Assembly (NCBI GenBank): GCA_020845755.1
Contig: JADLFE010000007.1
Span: forward strand, 246,140-310,139
DNA length: 64,000 bases
From: Phycisphaerales bacterium
GTDB lineage: Bacteria > Planctomycetota > Phycisphaerae > Phycisphaerales > UBA1924
Direction: 5' to 3'
Every line of letters starts with the position of its first letter. Within the stretch, counting starts at the first letter, position 1. The notes below the pieces were generated by a model. The model ran no database searches. It was not told the origin of the DNA and saw only the letters and a list, made by a program, of their open reading frames with translations. The position numbers were made by a program, and so were the translations under genes. Of this stretch, positions 1-12,106 are shown piece after piece.

Positions 1-161
1 CCAACCCGCACCTGGGCGTGCTGGAACTCTGCATCGCTGTGCCGCCGGGACGCCATTCCTACCGGCTGATCATCGACGGGCGTTGGTGCGCCGATTCATT
101 CAACCCGGGCACCGAGATCAACCCGTTCGGCGAGCACAACAGCGTCGTCAACGTCGAGTGA
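1..161 (+). CDS. C-terminal end of a CBM48/AMPK-type glycogen-binding domain protein (partial)
   Basis: The reading frame is open from base 3 and stops with TGA at 159-161; the start lies outside the window. The 52 visible residues end with SYRLIIDGRWCADS, then NPFGEHNSVVNVE. This matches the last strands of the AMPK beta / CBM48 glycogen-binding fold, where a Y-x-Y/L-x-x-x-V/I-D-G-x-W core is followed by an Asn-Pro-Phe-Gly turn and a final N-x-V-V-x-V strand. Such domains bind alpha-glucans and often sit at protein C-termini, as here. The next gene starts 31 bp downstream on the same strand, so the two may be co-transcribed. The rest of the protein and any catalytic domain are not visible. 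Confidence 0.7.
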   Translation, partial: NPHLGVLELCIAVPPGRHSYRLIIDGRWCADSFNPGTEINPFGEHNSVVNVE

Positions 162-192
162 GCCCCAGAGGGATCAAGAGGGAGCCAAGCCG

Positions 193-1716
193 ATGTCCAC
201 GCTCAACGACGCGCCGTTCCCGTTCCAACGCGCGCCGCAACCCACCGATTCGCTCGCCGAACTCTTCCTGGGCGACGGGCCGCTCGCGCCCGCGCGCGCC
301 ACCGAAGCGCCAACAGGCCGCGCTGCTGAGGGTATCGCACGCCCAGCGCTTCAGGCCTGCCCCGCGCCGATCTCGATCTCGGGCACATCCATCGCCGACG
401 ATTCCACGCGCGCCACCGAATCCGCCTCGCCCCCCGAGGCTCGCGTCGAAGCGCTGATCCTCGGTCACCTTCCCGTGCTGGCGTCGGCCTGGGTGGGGCA
501 GTTCTCCAGGATCAGCGTCGAGAGCGCGGGAGGCCCGGTTGCGCTCCTGCGCGTGCGTGCCGGCAGCATCAGCGTCGATCTCTTCGACGCCACCGCCGAT
601 ATCCCGCCCTGCCCCACCATCGAAGACGCGATCCGTGGCGCGAGCACCCACGCGCGCCGATGGCTGATCCAGGTCGACGAGACCGACGAGCCCACGCTCG
701 CATCGCTCCCCTCGATCGGTTCCCTGACGCTGCTCTGCGGCTCGGACGACGCCGCCGTCGTCGCCTGCTATCGCACGCTGAAGTCCCTCGGCTCGCGCGA
801 CGAGACGAGCGAGAAGAGCGTGCGCCTTGCGATCATGGGTGCAGCGGGCGACAAGGCCAAGGCCGCCGCCGACAAACTCGCCGCCGCGTCGCGAACTTTT
901 CTTGGCCGCGAGGTCGAACTCGTCCCCGGCGCGACGAAGGTCTCCGCATGGAACTCGCGCACGCTCTTCCGCGGGATGGCCTCGGCGTCATTGGATTCGC
1001 TCGTGCCGCTCCTTGAATGCCGCGGCACAGCGATGCCCGCCAGCGCCGCGCCGGTGCCGCCGGAAGCCACGATCATCGCCGGCGATCGTTCTCGCAACGT
1101 GACGCGCACCGACGCGTTCCGTGCCGCACTCCGCGACGTGTTGGCACCAGGCAGCGAAGCGGGCCCGCGCGAATCTCGCGAGCCGCGCCGCCCCCTCGAC
1201 CCCGTCCTCTCGATCCCGAACACTCCGGCGGCGATGTCGGCGCCGGCACCGAGTTGGATCGCGCCGAAGACTCCTCCTGCTGGCGCTCAATCACCCCGAG
1301 CGAATATGCCTGCCGCGGGTCACTCCGCATCGCGCGGCATCTCGCAACCGGCTGGCACGCCAAGCGGCCTGGTCAGTCTCATCGAAGGACTCTCACCGAT
1401 CTCGCTGGCGTGTCCTGTCGCGCCGGGCGTTGCGATGGCGCGTGACGCCGCGGGCTCGCTCCATCTGGTCGCAAGGTCGGATTCTGCGATCGATGTCGGG
1501 CGTGCCTGGTGCGAACTCGACGCCGCCGCCGGTTGGGCGATGGTCAACGCCGCGCTGCTGGCCGCCGCCGCGTCGGTACGGATCGCAATGCCCACGCGGC
1601 ACCTGCTGGCGTGTGATCCCCGCGAGGCGCGCCGTCTTCTCGACAGCGGCGTGCGTGTCTACGCGATGTGCGCCAATAAAGACGGGACGCCGATCGCCGG
1701 CGTCCCGCTCAACTAA
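193..1716 (+). CDS. Unknown protein with a weak FlhG/MinD-like central region
   Basis: A 507-residue protein starting with ATG 31 bp after the CBM48 gene; AGAGGGAGCC upstream provides a Shine-Dalgarno. Residues 1-75 are Pro/Ala-rich and look disordered. Residues 80-275 look folded: TLLCGSDDAAVVACYRTLKS resembles the late-strand-plus-helix of ParA/MinD ATPases, and the stretch from LAIMGAAGD through TFLGREVELVPG to LFRG resembles the C-terminal part of FlhG/FleN. No Walker A motif is visible, so if related it is a degenerate, non-ATP-binding version. Residues 310-390 are another Pro-rich linker, and the last 110 form a second small Ala-rich domain. I do not recognise the family. The coding sequence converges on clpX, whose terminator hairpin overlaps its last codons. 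Confidence 0.75.
   Translation: MSTLNDAPFPFQRAPQPTDSLAELFLGDGPLAPARATEAPTGRAAEGIARPALQACPAPISISGTSIADDSTRATESASPPEARVEALILGHLPVLASAWVGQFSRISVESAGGPVALLRVRAGSISVDLFDATADIPPCPTIEDAIRGASTHARRWLIQVDETDEPTLASLPSIGSLTLLCGSDDAAVVACYRTLKSLGSRDETSEKSVRLAIMGAAGDKAKAAADKLAAASRTFLGREVELVPGATKVSAWNSRTLFRGMASASLDSLVPLLECRGTAMPASAAPVPPEATIIAGDRSRNVTRTDAFRAALRDVLAPGSEAGPRESREPRRPLDPVLSIPNTPAAMSAPAPSWIAPKTPPAGAQSPRANMPAAGHSASRGISQPAGTPSGLVSLIEGLSPISLACPVAPGVAMARDAAGSLHLVARSDSAIDVGRAWCELDAAAGWAMVNAALLAAAASVRIAMPTRHLLACDPREARRLLDSGVRVYAMCANKDGTPIAGVPLN
1675..1706 (-). terminator. Rho-independent terminator of clpX
   Basis: On the minus strand GGGACGCCG, loop GCGAT, CGGCGTCCC form a perfect 9-bp GC-rich stem, followed by GTCTTTATT. 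It starts 33 bp past the clpX stop. It lies entirely inside the last codons of the convergent gene, so the hairpin is built from coding sequence. Confidence 0.7.
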
Positions 1717-1738
1717 CACGTGATTTCAAACGCCCGGC

Positions 1739-3070
<1,332 letters not shown>

Positions 3071-3201
3071 TCGTCCCTCTTGCGTCTGTTGGCGGCTCGA
3101 TCCCGGGCCCGGCCCCGGGCCTCAGTCTATCGGCCAAACCGTGCCCGATCTGCACGCACATCCGGCAGATTTCGCGCCCGCGCCGTCTTCGTCCGTTTGT
3201 G

Positions 3202-3522
3202 TTATTCGCTGCTGGCCTTGGGCGGTTTGGGTGTGTCCTTTGTCATCCGCGACACCATCGATTTTCGGGCCGCATCAAACTCCTCGGGAGTTATCTCGCC
3301 CGAATCTCTCAAGTGCCTCAACTGGTCCATCAGTCCCGCCTGATCGGCCGTGGATGATTCCGCCCCCAGCATCCTTCGTCGCACGAGCAGGATCACCAAA
3401 CCAAGTACGACCGCCGCACTGATCAGCAATCCCACCACGAAAAATATCTGGCTCGGCGATGTGCGCGGCGACTGCGCCAGCATTTCCATCGGCGCGAATA
3501 TGGAGAATCCGGGAGTGCTCAT
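3202..3522 (-). CDS. Small membrane protein with C-terminal SHOCT domain
   Basis: About 106 residues if translation starts at the ATG at 3522 (MSTPGF); a longer in-frame start at 3585 exists but adds an uncharacteristic hydrophilic stretch. One transmembrane helix (IFFVVGLLISAAVVLGLVIL) is followed by a basic stop-transfer RRR, a short linker and LRDSGEITPEEFDAARKSM, which fits the SHOCT motif (a short helical oligomerisation domain with Gly-x-Ile/Leu-[ST]-x-x-E-[FY]). The domain should face the cytoplasm. The substrate or partner is unknown. It lies 130 bp upstream of clpX on the same strand, so co-transcription is possible but unproven. A TATCTT hexamer ends 11 nt before the chosen start. 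Confidence 0.75.
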   Translation of the reverse strand: MSTPGFSIFAPMEMLAQSPRTSPSQIFFVVGLLISAAVVLGLVILLVRRRMLGAESSTADQAGLMDQLRHLRDSGEITPEEFDAARKSMVSRMTKDTPKPPKASSE

Positions 3523-3633
3523 TGTCGATCCGGAAGATAGGCGACCATCCGCCCCCCTCACCGGCGATTCATCGGACCCACGCACGCACCGCGTTGAATT
3601 GTCCCTCGCAATGTGTGAATGACCAGTGCCCGC

Positions 3634-4380
3634 TCACCCGCGGCCCGACGCGATCGCGTCCCGCAGCGGCACAAGGAACGTCGGGACCACTCGCGTCTCC
3701 GCCAGTTCCTCTCCAACCGACGCCAGGCGATCGAAGATCCTGCCCATGTCCTTCAGGTCCATCACCGACCCGAACTTCCGCAGCGTCAGGTACACGCTGA
3801 TCGGCTCCGGAGCCGCCTCGGGATTCTGCGTTTGCTGGGCCGTCCGCGTCTTCACCTCAAATGCCGCCTCGATGTCGCCGCGTCTCCCGATCGAAAATCC
3901 GAGCGAAGGCTGGCAATCCGTCACACCCAGGGACGATGAGTCCGCCAGTTTGCCAAGGGGTGAATCAGCCAAGAGCGCCTCGTACACGATCGCGTCGTGA
4001 TTCCCCGCGGCGGCCAGGTCGAAGCCAAAGAGCAGTTCGACAAAGTCCACATCGAGCGGGCTGATGCTCATGAAGTACGGCGCGACCTCCAGCACCAGCC
4101 GATGAAGCGCATACGCCTCGCTCATGTCGGGCGGGTTCACCGTGCCCGAGCGAACGCTGTTCAGCCGGGCCGCCACCCAGCGGTGCGGCGAGTCGGTCTG
4201 CGGCGACTCGAGCGCGAGTTCATCGCGGTACCGGCGGAAGTGGTTCATCGCGGGGAACTGGCGGCGGACGCGCTCGAAGAACTCGAGCACCGTCTCGCGC
4301 CCGCGGGGAAGTTCCATCTTCACCCCGAGCTTGAGATTCACGTAAAAGTCGGAGCACAATGCTCGCAGGCTTTCAGACAT
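3634..4380 (-). CDS. Conserved-looking cytoplasmic protein of unknown function
   Basis: The frame extends upstream to 4515, but the ATG at 4380 (MSESLRALCSD) is preceded by AGGAG at good spacing, giving 248 residues; the upstream extension is Arg-rich and looks like non-coding translation. The protein has no signal peptide or membrane segment. Visible features are RRQFPAMNHFRRYRDELAL and an acidic stretch around DVDFVELLFGFDLAAAGNHD, the latter followed by a region with TDCQPSLGFSIGRRGDIEA, then a helical C-terminus. I do not recognise the family. It sits between a SHOCT protein and a HAD phosphatase, all on the minus strand, with 67 bp to the phosphatase stop codon. Confidence 0.7.
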   Translation of the reverse strand: MSESLRALCSDFYVNLKLGVKMELPRGRETVLEFFERVRRQFPAMNHFRRYRDELALESPQTDSPHRWVAARLNSVRSGTVNPPDMSEAYALHRLVLEVAPYFMSISPLDVDFVELLFGFDLAAAGNHDAIVYEALLADSPLGKLADSSSLGVTDCQPSLGFSIGRRGDIEAAFEVKTRTAQQTQNPEAAPEPISVYLTLRKFGSVMDLKDMGRIFDRLASVGEELAETRVVPTFLVPLRDAIASGRG

Positions 4381-4447
4381 CGCGGCCCAACTCCTGTCGC
4401 GCCACCTCGTGCGGCGTATCCCAAGCATAACCGCGCGAACGCGAAAA

Positions 4448-5155
4448 TCAGCGCGCGATCTCTCCGTCCAGCAGCCACGATTCGATGTCGTCGGTCGCCG
4501 ACAGGTTCTCCACAACCCGGTGGAAACCGCTCGTCCTCAGCCTGTCGATGCTCGAAAGCCCCGTCGCCACGCCCAGCGCCCGGCAGCCGTTCACCAGTGC
4601 GCAGTGCGCATCGTGCGGGGTATCGCCGATCACCACCACGCGCGACGCATCGATCGCCCGCCCGTACTTGGCCGCGTACCGCCGCATCGCGATCGGCGGC
4701 AGGTGCTCACGGGCCGGCGGTTCGTGCGGGCTCTCGTTGCCCCACGCGTTGATCTTGAACCACTCCGGGTCGATCCCGCACGCCCGCAGTTTCAAGCCAC
4801 CTGTTTCGGGGAAGTTGCCAGTCAGCACGCCGATCTCAACGCCTCGCCGAGCGCGAACACGATCGAGCAGCGCCATCACGCCCGGGAGCGGCTTGCTCAC
4901 GCCAGGCTGGACCAGCCTCGGGCCCAGGTGTGTGGCATAGCCGCGACGCATCGCCTCGCGGTGCTCCTTCGACACCGCCTGTCCGTTGAGCCGGAGCAGG
5001 TCGTCGATGATGAGGGGATCAAGCCGCCCGGCGAATTCCACGCCCTTGATGGTGAACGACGGACCGAACAGGTCCTTGCCCGCCTGCTCGAGGGCGAGCA
5101 TGCCGGAGCCAAAAGTTGAGATCAGGGTCAGGTCGATGTCGAACAGAATAAGCAT
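4448..5155 (-). CDS. HAD-superfamily phosphatase (phosphoglycolate-phosphatase-like)
   Basis: A 235-residue soluble protein beginning MLILFDIDLTL, the DxDxT/V motif I of haloacid-dehalogenase phosphatases, with Asp6 as nucleophile and Asp8 as acid/base. Motif II is in IGVLTGN (Thr), and motif IV in VVVIGDTPHDAHCA supplies the Mg-binding acidic residues. A helical cap follows motif I (C1-type, as in phosphoglycolate phosphatase and related enzymes). The substrate cannot be told from the sequence. The gene starts 6 bp after the acylphosphatase stop codon, so the two are very likely translated from one mRNA; both act on small phosphorylated compounds. Confidence 0.88.
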   Translation of the reverse strand: MLILFDIDLTLISTFGSGMLALEQAGKDLFGPSFTIKGVEFAGRLDPLIIDDLLRLNGQAVSKEHREAMRRGYATHLGPRLVQPGVSKPLPGVMALLDRVRARRGVEIGVLTGNFPETGGLKLRACGIDPEWFKINAWGNESPHEPPAREHLPPIAMRRYAAKYGRAIDASRVVVIGDTPHDAHCALVNGCRALGVATGLSSIDRLRTSGFHRVVENLSATDDIESWLLDGEIAR

Positions 5156-5161
5156 GGTGGA

Positions 5162-5431
5162 TTACCGCCGGATCACAAAGCCGCGCTCGCACTCGACCGG
5201 CGGCATGTCCATTCCCTGAGACGACGAAATGTTGTCCTTCAACCGGTCGTGCAACGCGTTCAGGAAGGCCTCGACCTCGTCCTTGCCCCCCTGAACCTCC
5301 AGCGCCACGCTCCCGTCGGGCTGGTTGCGAACCCAACCCGAGACATCGAACCCGTCGGCGACGTATTTCGACGTGGCCCGGAAGCCCACGCCCTGAACAC
5401 GACCGATAAAGCGAACGCCCCGACGGATCAT
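5162..5431 (-). CDS. acyP: Acylphosphatase
   Basis: An 89-residue protein matching the usual acylphosphatase length (~90). It hydrolyses carboxyl-phosphate mixed anhydrides such as acetyl phosphate or 1,3-bisphosphoglycerate. The signature FIGRVQGVGFRA near the N-terminus contains the phosphate-binding loop and catalytic Arg, and GWVRNQPDGSVALEVQG contains the catalytic Asn. The ATG at 5431 has CTGGAGGT upstream. A TACCCT hexamer at 5452-5457 on the minus strand could be its -10 element. The gene is divergent from dnaG and precedes the HAD phosphatase by 6 bp. Confidence 0.93.
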   Translation of the reverse strand: MIRRGVRFIGRVQGVGFRATSKYVADGFDVSGWVRNQPDGSVALEVQGGKDEVEAFLNALHDRLKDNISSSQGMDMPPVECERGFVIRR

Positions 5432-5869
5432 CCCGGCACCTCCAGGCCCGGAGGGTACGCTCAGAAAGCGTCCCGGAACCCCATCCCAAGGACCGAGTAT
5501 GCCGAATACGCGGTGCGCACGCCCAGTTTGTTGGTCGCAACCCCGGTCTTGTGCTAGCGTTCATGGCAGCGGGATTGTCGCGTGTATCGACGGACCCTTG
5601 GGCGTTGCAGGACCGCATCGCCGGGTCACTCTTTGCGAGCATCGTGACCGCCCGTCCAGCGTCCCGGCTCCCGGCGCCCTTGGCCGGACAATTCGTTCGT
5701 CGACACCCGCGAATGCGGGTTCAAAGACCCCGAGCCGACCGACGCTGGGTTTTTCGTGTGCCAATCCCCGGAGCGTTCCGGGGTTCGTCGCTCGGTTCCC
5801 AGCGCTTTGGAATCGTGCGGAGTATCGCGCCCGGGCTTACGGTTGAGCCCGGACAGGAGGCCGCGAGGC
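5432..5869. other. 438-bp divergent intergenic region and dnaG leader
   Basis: No convincing gene, including no rpsU, which often precedes dnaG. The plus-strand half holds a promoter candidate at 5531-5560 and three hairpins: ACCCGC-GAAT-GCGGGT at 5705-5720, CCCCGGA-GCGT-TCCGGGG at 5766-5783, and CCGGGCT-(8)-AGCCCGG at 5831-5852. The last sits directly before the AGGAGG at 5855-5860. Confidence 0.5.
5531..5560 (+). promoter_or_regulatory. Candidate promoter for dnaG-rpoD
   Basis: TTGGTC at 5531-5536 and TAGCGT at 5555-5560 with an 18-bp spacer. A TG at 5552-5553, one base before the hexamer, gives an extended -10. This would create a leader of about 300 nt before dnaG. Confidence 0.35.
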
Positions 5870-7710
5870 GTGCCCGAACTCTGGCAGTCAAACGACGACC
5901 GTGATCGCGTGCGCGCCGCGACGGACATAGTCCGTCTCGTCGGCGAGCACGTGGCCCTCAAGCCCAAGGGGCGTGAGTACGTCGGCCTCTGCCCGTTCCA
6001 CGACGACCATCGCCCATCCATGAATGTCGTGCCCAGCAAGCAGATCTTCCACTGCTTTGTCTGCGGCGCCGGCGGCGACGCCTTCTCCTTCGTCCAGCGC
6101 TACTTCAAGATGGAGTTCCGCGAGGCTCTCGAGTTCCTGGCCGAGCGTGGCGGTGTAAAGCTCACACCCCGGCGCGCCCAGCCGCAGCCTTCCGACAGCC
6201 CGCGCTCCTCACGCGCCGAGATCGTTCAGGCCAGCGCCTTCGCCGCCGAGTTCTTCCGCGCCATCCTCCGCCACCCCGAGCACGGGCAGGCCGCCCGCGA
6301 GGTCATCACGCGCCGCGCCATCTCGCCCGAGATGGTCCAGCAGTTCGGTCTTGGAGCCGCCCCCGCGCGCTGGGACGGCCTGGTCCTCACGGTTCAGAAC
6401 AAGTCCCTCGATGCCCGTCCGTTCACCGACGCTGGTCTGTTCAAGCGGCGCGACTCGGGCGACGGCGTGTACGACGCGTTCCGCAACCGCCTCATGTTCC
6501 CGATCCAGGACGCCGCCGGACGCGTTATCGCCTTCGGCGCCCGCAAGATCGACGAGGCCGACGAGCCCAAGTACCTCAACAGTTCCGAGCACGCGGCGTT
6601 CAACAAGTCCGCCACGCTCTACGCCCTGCCGCAGGCCCAGCGCACGATCCAAAGTTCGCGAGTCGCGATCATCACCGAGGGCTACACGGACGCGATCGCC
6701 TGCCATCAGGCCGGTTTCTCCAACGCGGTCGCCACCCTCGGCACCGCGCTGACGCGCGAGCACGCCGCCGTGCTCCGCCGCCTGTGCGATACCGTTGTGC
6801 TGCTCTTCGACGGCGACATGGCGGGCCAGAAGGCCGCCGAGCGTGCCGTTGAGGTCTTCTTCGCAGAGACCATCGACGTCAGAATCGCGCTCATGAGCAG
6901 CCAGACCGACGCCAAGGACCCCGACGAACTGCTGAAACGCGACGGCGGCGCGGAGGTGTTCCGGAAGGTCATCGACGGCGCGATCGATCTCCTGGACTTC
7001 CGTTTCCGCAAACTGCGCGAGCGCACCAAGTCCGCCGGACCCGCGGCCCTCACCCGCGCGATCATGGATGAGATCAAGCGACTCGTCGAACTGGGCCTGG
7101 CCGACCAGACGCCCATCCGACGCAAACTCATCGTGCGCCAACTTGCGTCGATCGCGGGCGTCGACGAGGCCACCATTCTCGCCGAGATCCCCGCCGGTCG
7201 CGGCGGGCGTCGTCCCGCCTTTGAGTCGCGCCCCAGCGTTGAGCCCAAGCCCATCGCCACCAGCATCGATCGCTCCGCCGCCGCTCACGTGCTCGCGTGT
7301 GTGCTGGCCGAGGGCGGCCTGTGGCACGCGCTCAGTGAGCACGAGCAGAAGAACCTGGTGGAAGGCCCGTGGACGAACCCCGCCCTCGCCGAAGTCGCCG
7401 CCGCCGCCTGCGTTGTCGCGGCCCAGGGGCGTGATCCCGGTCTGTCGGCGGTGCTGTCGATCGGCGAGCGTCCGGAATTCCAGCAGGCAGCGGTCGCGCT
7501 CTCGCAAGCGATCGAGCAGCAATCCGAATCAGATCCGGATCGCTTGAAGACGTACTTCGAGCAGTGCCGGAAGCGTATGGCGATCGAAATCGGACAGAAC
7601 GTACCCGTACCCAACGCCGCAGGCGCAGAAGACGCGATGTCGAGGCTGGCACGACTGCAGCAGCAACATCGCGAACTCGGGCCCGATCGGCGCCGAATGC
7701 CGAGGCCCAC

Positions 7711-7714
<4 letters not shown>
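5870..7714 (+). CDS. dnaG: DNA primase
   Basis: A 614-residue primase that synthesises RNA primers at the replication fork. The GTG at 5870 is chosen because AGGAGG lies 9 nt upstream and the protein then begins [10 protein letters not shown], directly before the conserved primase start. The zinc finger uses Cys41, His44, Cys62 and Cys65 (CPFHDD and FHCFVCG). The TOPRIM domain has ITEGYTDA with Glu270, and FDGDMAG with Asp314 and Asp316. A helical C-terminal segment follows for helicase interaction. The stop codon overlaps the rpoD start in ATGA, so both genes are translationally coupled, as in the classical macromolecular synthesis operon but without rpsU immediately upstream. Confidence 0.97.
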
Positions 7715-9756
<2,042 letters not shown>

Positions 9757-9784
9757 CCGCCGATTGTTCGAGATCAGCGCCCGC

Positions 9785-9790
9785 TACCAT
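9785..9790 (+). promoter_or_regulatory. -10-like hexamer of a probable leaderless promoter
   Basis: TACCAT ends 8 nt before the ATG at 9799. A transcript starting 7-8 nt after it would begin at the start codon. No Shine-Dalgarno is present. Confidence 0.45.
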
Positions 9791-9798
9791 CTCCCCTG

Positions 9799-10434
9799 AT
9801 GGCGTGCAACGGCTGCTGCGGCCCCAATGACCTTTCCCACGCCGCCCCCGCCTATAAGCGGGCGCTCGGCATCGTGGTCGCGCTCAACCTGGGCATGGGC
9901 GCGATCGAGATCGTCGGCGGGTTTGTCGGAAGGTCTCAGTCGCTCAAGGCTGACTCGCTCGATTTTCTCGGCGATGGCCTCATCACTTCGCTCGCCCTCA
10001 TCACCCTCTCACGCGGCCCCACCTGGCGCGCACGGGCCGCACTCGTGCAAGGTTGGTTTCTCGCAACACTCGCCATCGGCGTTCTCGGTGCTTCCCTCTA
10101 CCGCGCGTTCGTTCGCACCACGCCAGAGGCCGAAATGATGGGGTGGCTGGGAGCGCTTGGGCTGGCCGCCAATCTCGCCTCCGCCATTGTCCTGATCCCT
10201 CATCGGCACGGCGACTCGGCCGCTCGCGCCGTGTGGTTGTTCAGCCGCAACGACGCGCTCGCCAATATCGCCGTCATCGCCGCCGCTGGATTCGTCGCGT
10301 GGACCAAGACCATCTGGCCCGATCTGATCGCAGCGCTGGCTATCGCCGGCCTCTTCTTGTCGTCGGCGATCACCATCATCCGCGACGCCCGCGCCGATCT
10401 ACCTCGCCCGCAAACCATCCCCACCCGGCCCTGA
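9799..10434 (+). CDS. Small cation transporter related to the CDF family
   Basis: 211 residues with five or six predicted transmembrane helices. The start MACNGCCG gives a Cys-rich cytoplasmic N-terminus that could bind metal. Helix II carries SLKADSLDFLGDG, equivalent to the acidic metal site of cation diffusion facilitators. Helix V carries FSRNDALANIAVI, the variant seen in short CDF-like heavy-metal resistance proteins of the NccN type. There is no C-terminal cytoplasmic domain of classic CDF exporters. It probably exports a divalent metal, but the ion is unknown. It is transcribed in the direction of rpoD but has its own -10-like TACCAT ending 8 nt before the ATG. Confidence 0.78.
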   Translation: MACNGCCGPNDLSHAAPAYKRALGIVVALNLGMGAIEIVGGFVGRSQSLKADSLDFLGDGLITSLALITLSRGPTWRARAALVQGWFLATLAIGVLGASLYRAFVRTTPEAEMMGWLGALGLAANLASAIVLIPHRHGDSAARAVWLFSRNDALANIAVIAAAGFVAWTKTIWPDLIAALAIAGLFLSSAITIIRDARADLPRPQTIPTRP

Positions 10435-10693
10435 ATCCGCCGAACGGGGATGCGCGTCGGCTCCTTGACCTGCCACGTTCAATGAATATCGTTCGCCCGT
10501 TCTCCGTTGGGGAGTAGCCTCCCGATTCCGGCCTGTTTCATCCGAAACGGCCGCTCGGGCGTAGGAGTCGTCAACACGGGGGCCCCGTCGGCCCGCCCGG
10601 CTCCTTCGGCGTCGTGCCGCGACTGGCGGCGCGTTGAGCAAGACCAACCGGCTTTCGCGTCGGTCCGTGCGCCTCGGGCGCTCGGGGGTCTTC

Positions 10694-11923
10694 ATGCTCG
10701 ATCTCGTGTTGTCGTTCGATCTCTCCTCGCTCCACACACTCGCGCGGGCGAGCGAGCCCTCCACCCTCCTCGGGTTCGAGTTCTCGCCCAAGTTCTGGGC
10801 CTACTCCGCTTTCCTCGCGCTCGTGCTCGTCTTCCTCGCTCTCGACCTCTTCGTCTTCCATCGCGAAGCACACGAAGTCGCGATGAAGGAAGCCGTCACG
10901 TGGTCCGTCATCTGGCTCACCTGCGGCATCGCCTTCGCCGGCGTCGTCTACATCGCCTATGAACGCCACTGGCTCAACCTCGGCCTCACCACCCCCATCT
11001 ACAACCCAAGCCCCAGCGCCGCCCACGACGTCATCATCACCGGCACCGTCGACGGCCTGACCGCCGCCAAGCAATACCTCACCGGCTACATCGTCGAGAA
11101 GTCCCTGGCGATGGACAACATCTTCGTCATCGCCCTCGTCTTTGCCTTCTTCGCCGTCCCCGCCAAGTACCAGCACCGCGTCCTCTTCTGGGGCATCATC
11201 GGCGCGCTCGTCATGCGCGGCGGCATGATCTTCCTGGGCTCGGCCCTCATCATGAAGTATCAGTGGATCCTGATCGTCTTCGGCGCGTTCCTCGTGCTCA
11301 CCGCGATCAAGATGGCCCTCATCAAGAGCCACGACGACCCGTCCAAGAACTGGGCCGTCCGCCTCTGCAGGCGATTCCTCCCCTTCGTCGATTTCTACGA
11401 CGGGCAGAAGTTCTTCACCAAGCGCACCCTCCCGCCGACCTACTCGCCCGATCCGAAGACCGGCAAACTCGTGCAGGACCCGCCGCCGCCGGGCTCGCTC
11501 CGCGCCGCGTGGGCCATCACGCCCCTCTTCCTGGCCCTGCTCATCGTCGAGATCACCGACCTGGTCTTCGCCGTCGACTCCATCCCCGCCATCTTCGCCA
11601 TCACCCCCGACCCCTTCATCGTCTTCACCAGCAACATCTTTGCGATCCTCGGCCTGCGCGCCCTTTACTTCTGTCTCGCCGCCCTCATCACCAAGTTCCG
11701 CTTCCTCAAGCCCGCGCTCATCCTCATCCTCGCGTTCGTCGGCGTGAAACTCCTCCTCATGAGCGTGCCGCCCTATCTCGACGTGATCGGAAACTGGTTC
11801 GCCCAGGATTGGCAGCCCGGCACCTCCATCAAGATCAGCACCACCGCGTCGCTGCTCGCGGTGCTCGGCACGCTCGCGCTGGCGACCGTGTTGTCGGTGC
11901 TGTGGCCGAAGAAGGCGCCGTGA
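10694..11923 (+). CDS. TerC-family integral membrane protein (first of a tandem pair)
   Basis: 409 residues from the ATG at 10694; an in-frame TTG at 10634 would add 20 residues. It has about nine membrane helices. TerC hallmarks are EKSLAMDNIFVIALVF in one repeat and DLVFAVDSIPAIFAIT in the second, both containing the conserved intramembrane acidic residues. FFAVPAKYQHRVLFWGIIGA joins them. Members of the Alx/YgjT/TerC group are linked to Mn or Ca export and metal or pH stress. A ~45-residue segment after helix II and a Pro-rich loop before the second motif are insertions. The following gene is a divergent paralogue, and both may be co-regulated. Confidence 0.92.
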   Translation: MLDLVLSFDLSSLHTLARASEPSTLLGFEFSPKFWAYSAFLALVLVFLALDLFVFHREAHEVAMKEAVTWSVIWLTCGIAFAGVVYIAYERHWLNLGLTTPIYNPSPSAAHDVIITGTVDGLTAAKQYLTGYIVEKSLAMDNIFVIALVFAFFAVPAKYQHRVLFWGIIGALVMRGGMIFLGSALIMKYQWILIVFGAFLVLTAIKMALIKSHDDPSKNWAVRLCRRFLPFVDFYDGQKFFTKRTLPPTYSPDPKTGKLVQDPPPPGSLRAAWAITPLFLALLIVEITDLVFAVDSIPAIFAITPDPFIVFTSNIFAILGLRALYFCLAALITKFRFLKPALILILAFVGVKLLLMSVPPYLDVIGNWFAQDWQPGTSIKISTTASLLAVLGTLALATVLSVLWPKKAP

Positions 11924-12027
11924 TTCGGCAAGTGCGAGTTTCTCGCGTCTTTGGACGCCGGGCCTGAGCAAGTCCGCGAGCGAAGGTCCGGGTAGAAGCA
12001 ACTCGATCGTTCGCCCCGCCCCCTCCC

Positions 12028-12033
12028 TACCAT
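12028..12033 (+). promoter_or_regulatory. -10-like hexamer before the second terC gene
   Basis: TACCAT ends 7 nt before an in-frame TTG at 12041 and 73 nt before the ATG at 12107. It would give a leaderless TTG start or a ~66-nt leader for the ATG. Confidence 0.35.
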
Positions 12034-12106
12034 CCGTTCCTTGGCCGCGCCGTGTCGCGGCGATGCCGCCCACACCGCCACGTACTCCCCCGCCCACGGC
12101 CCCGCC

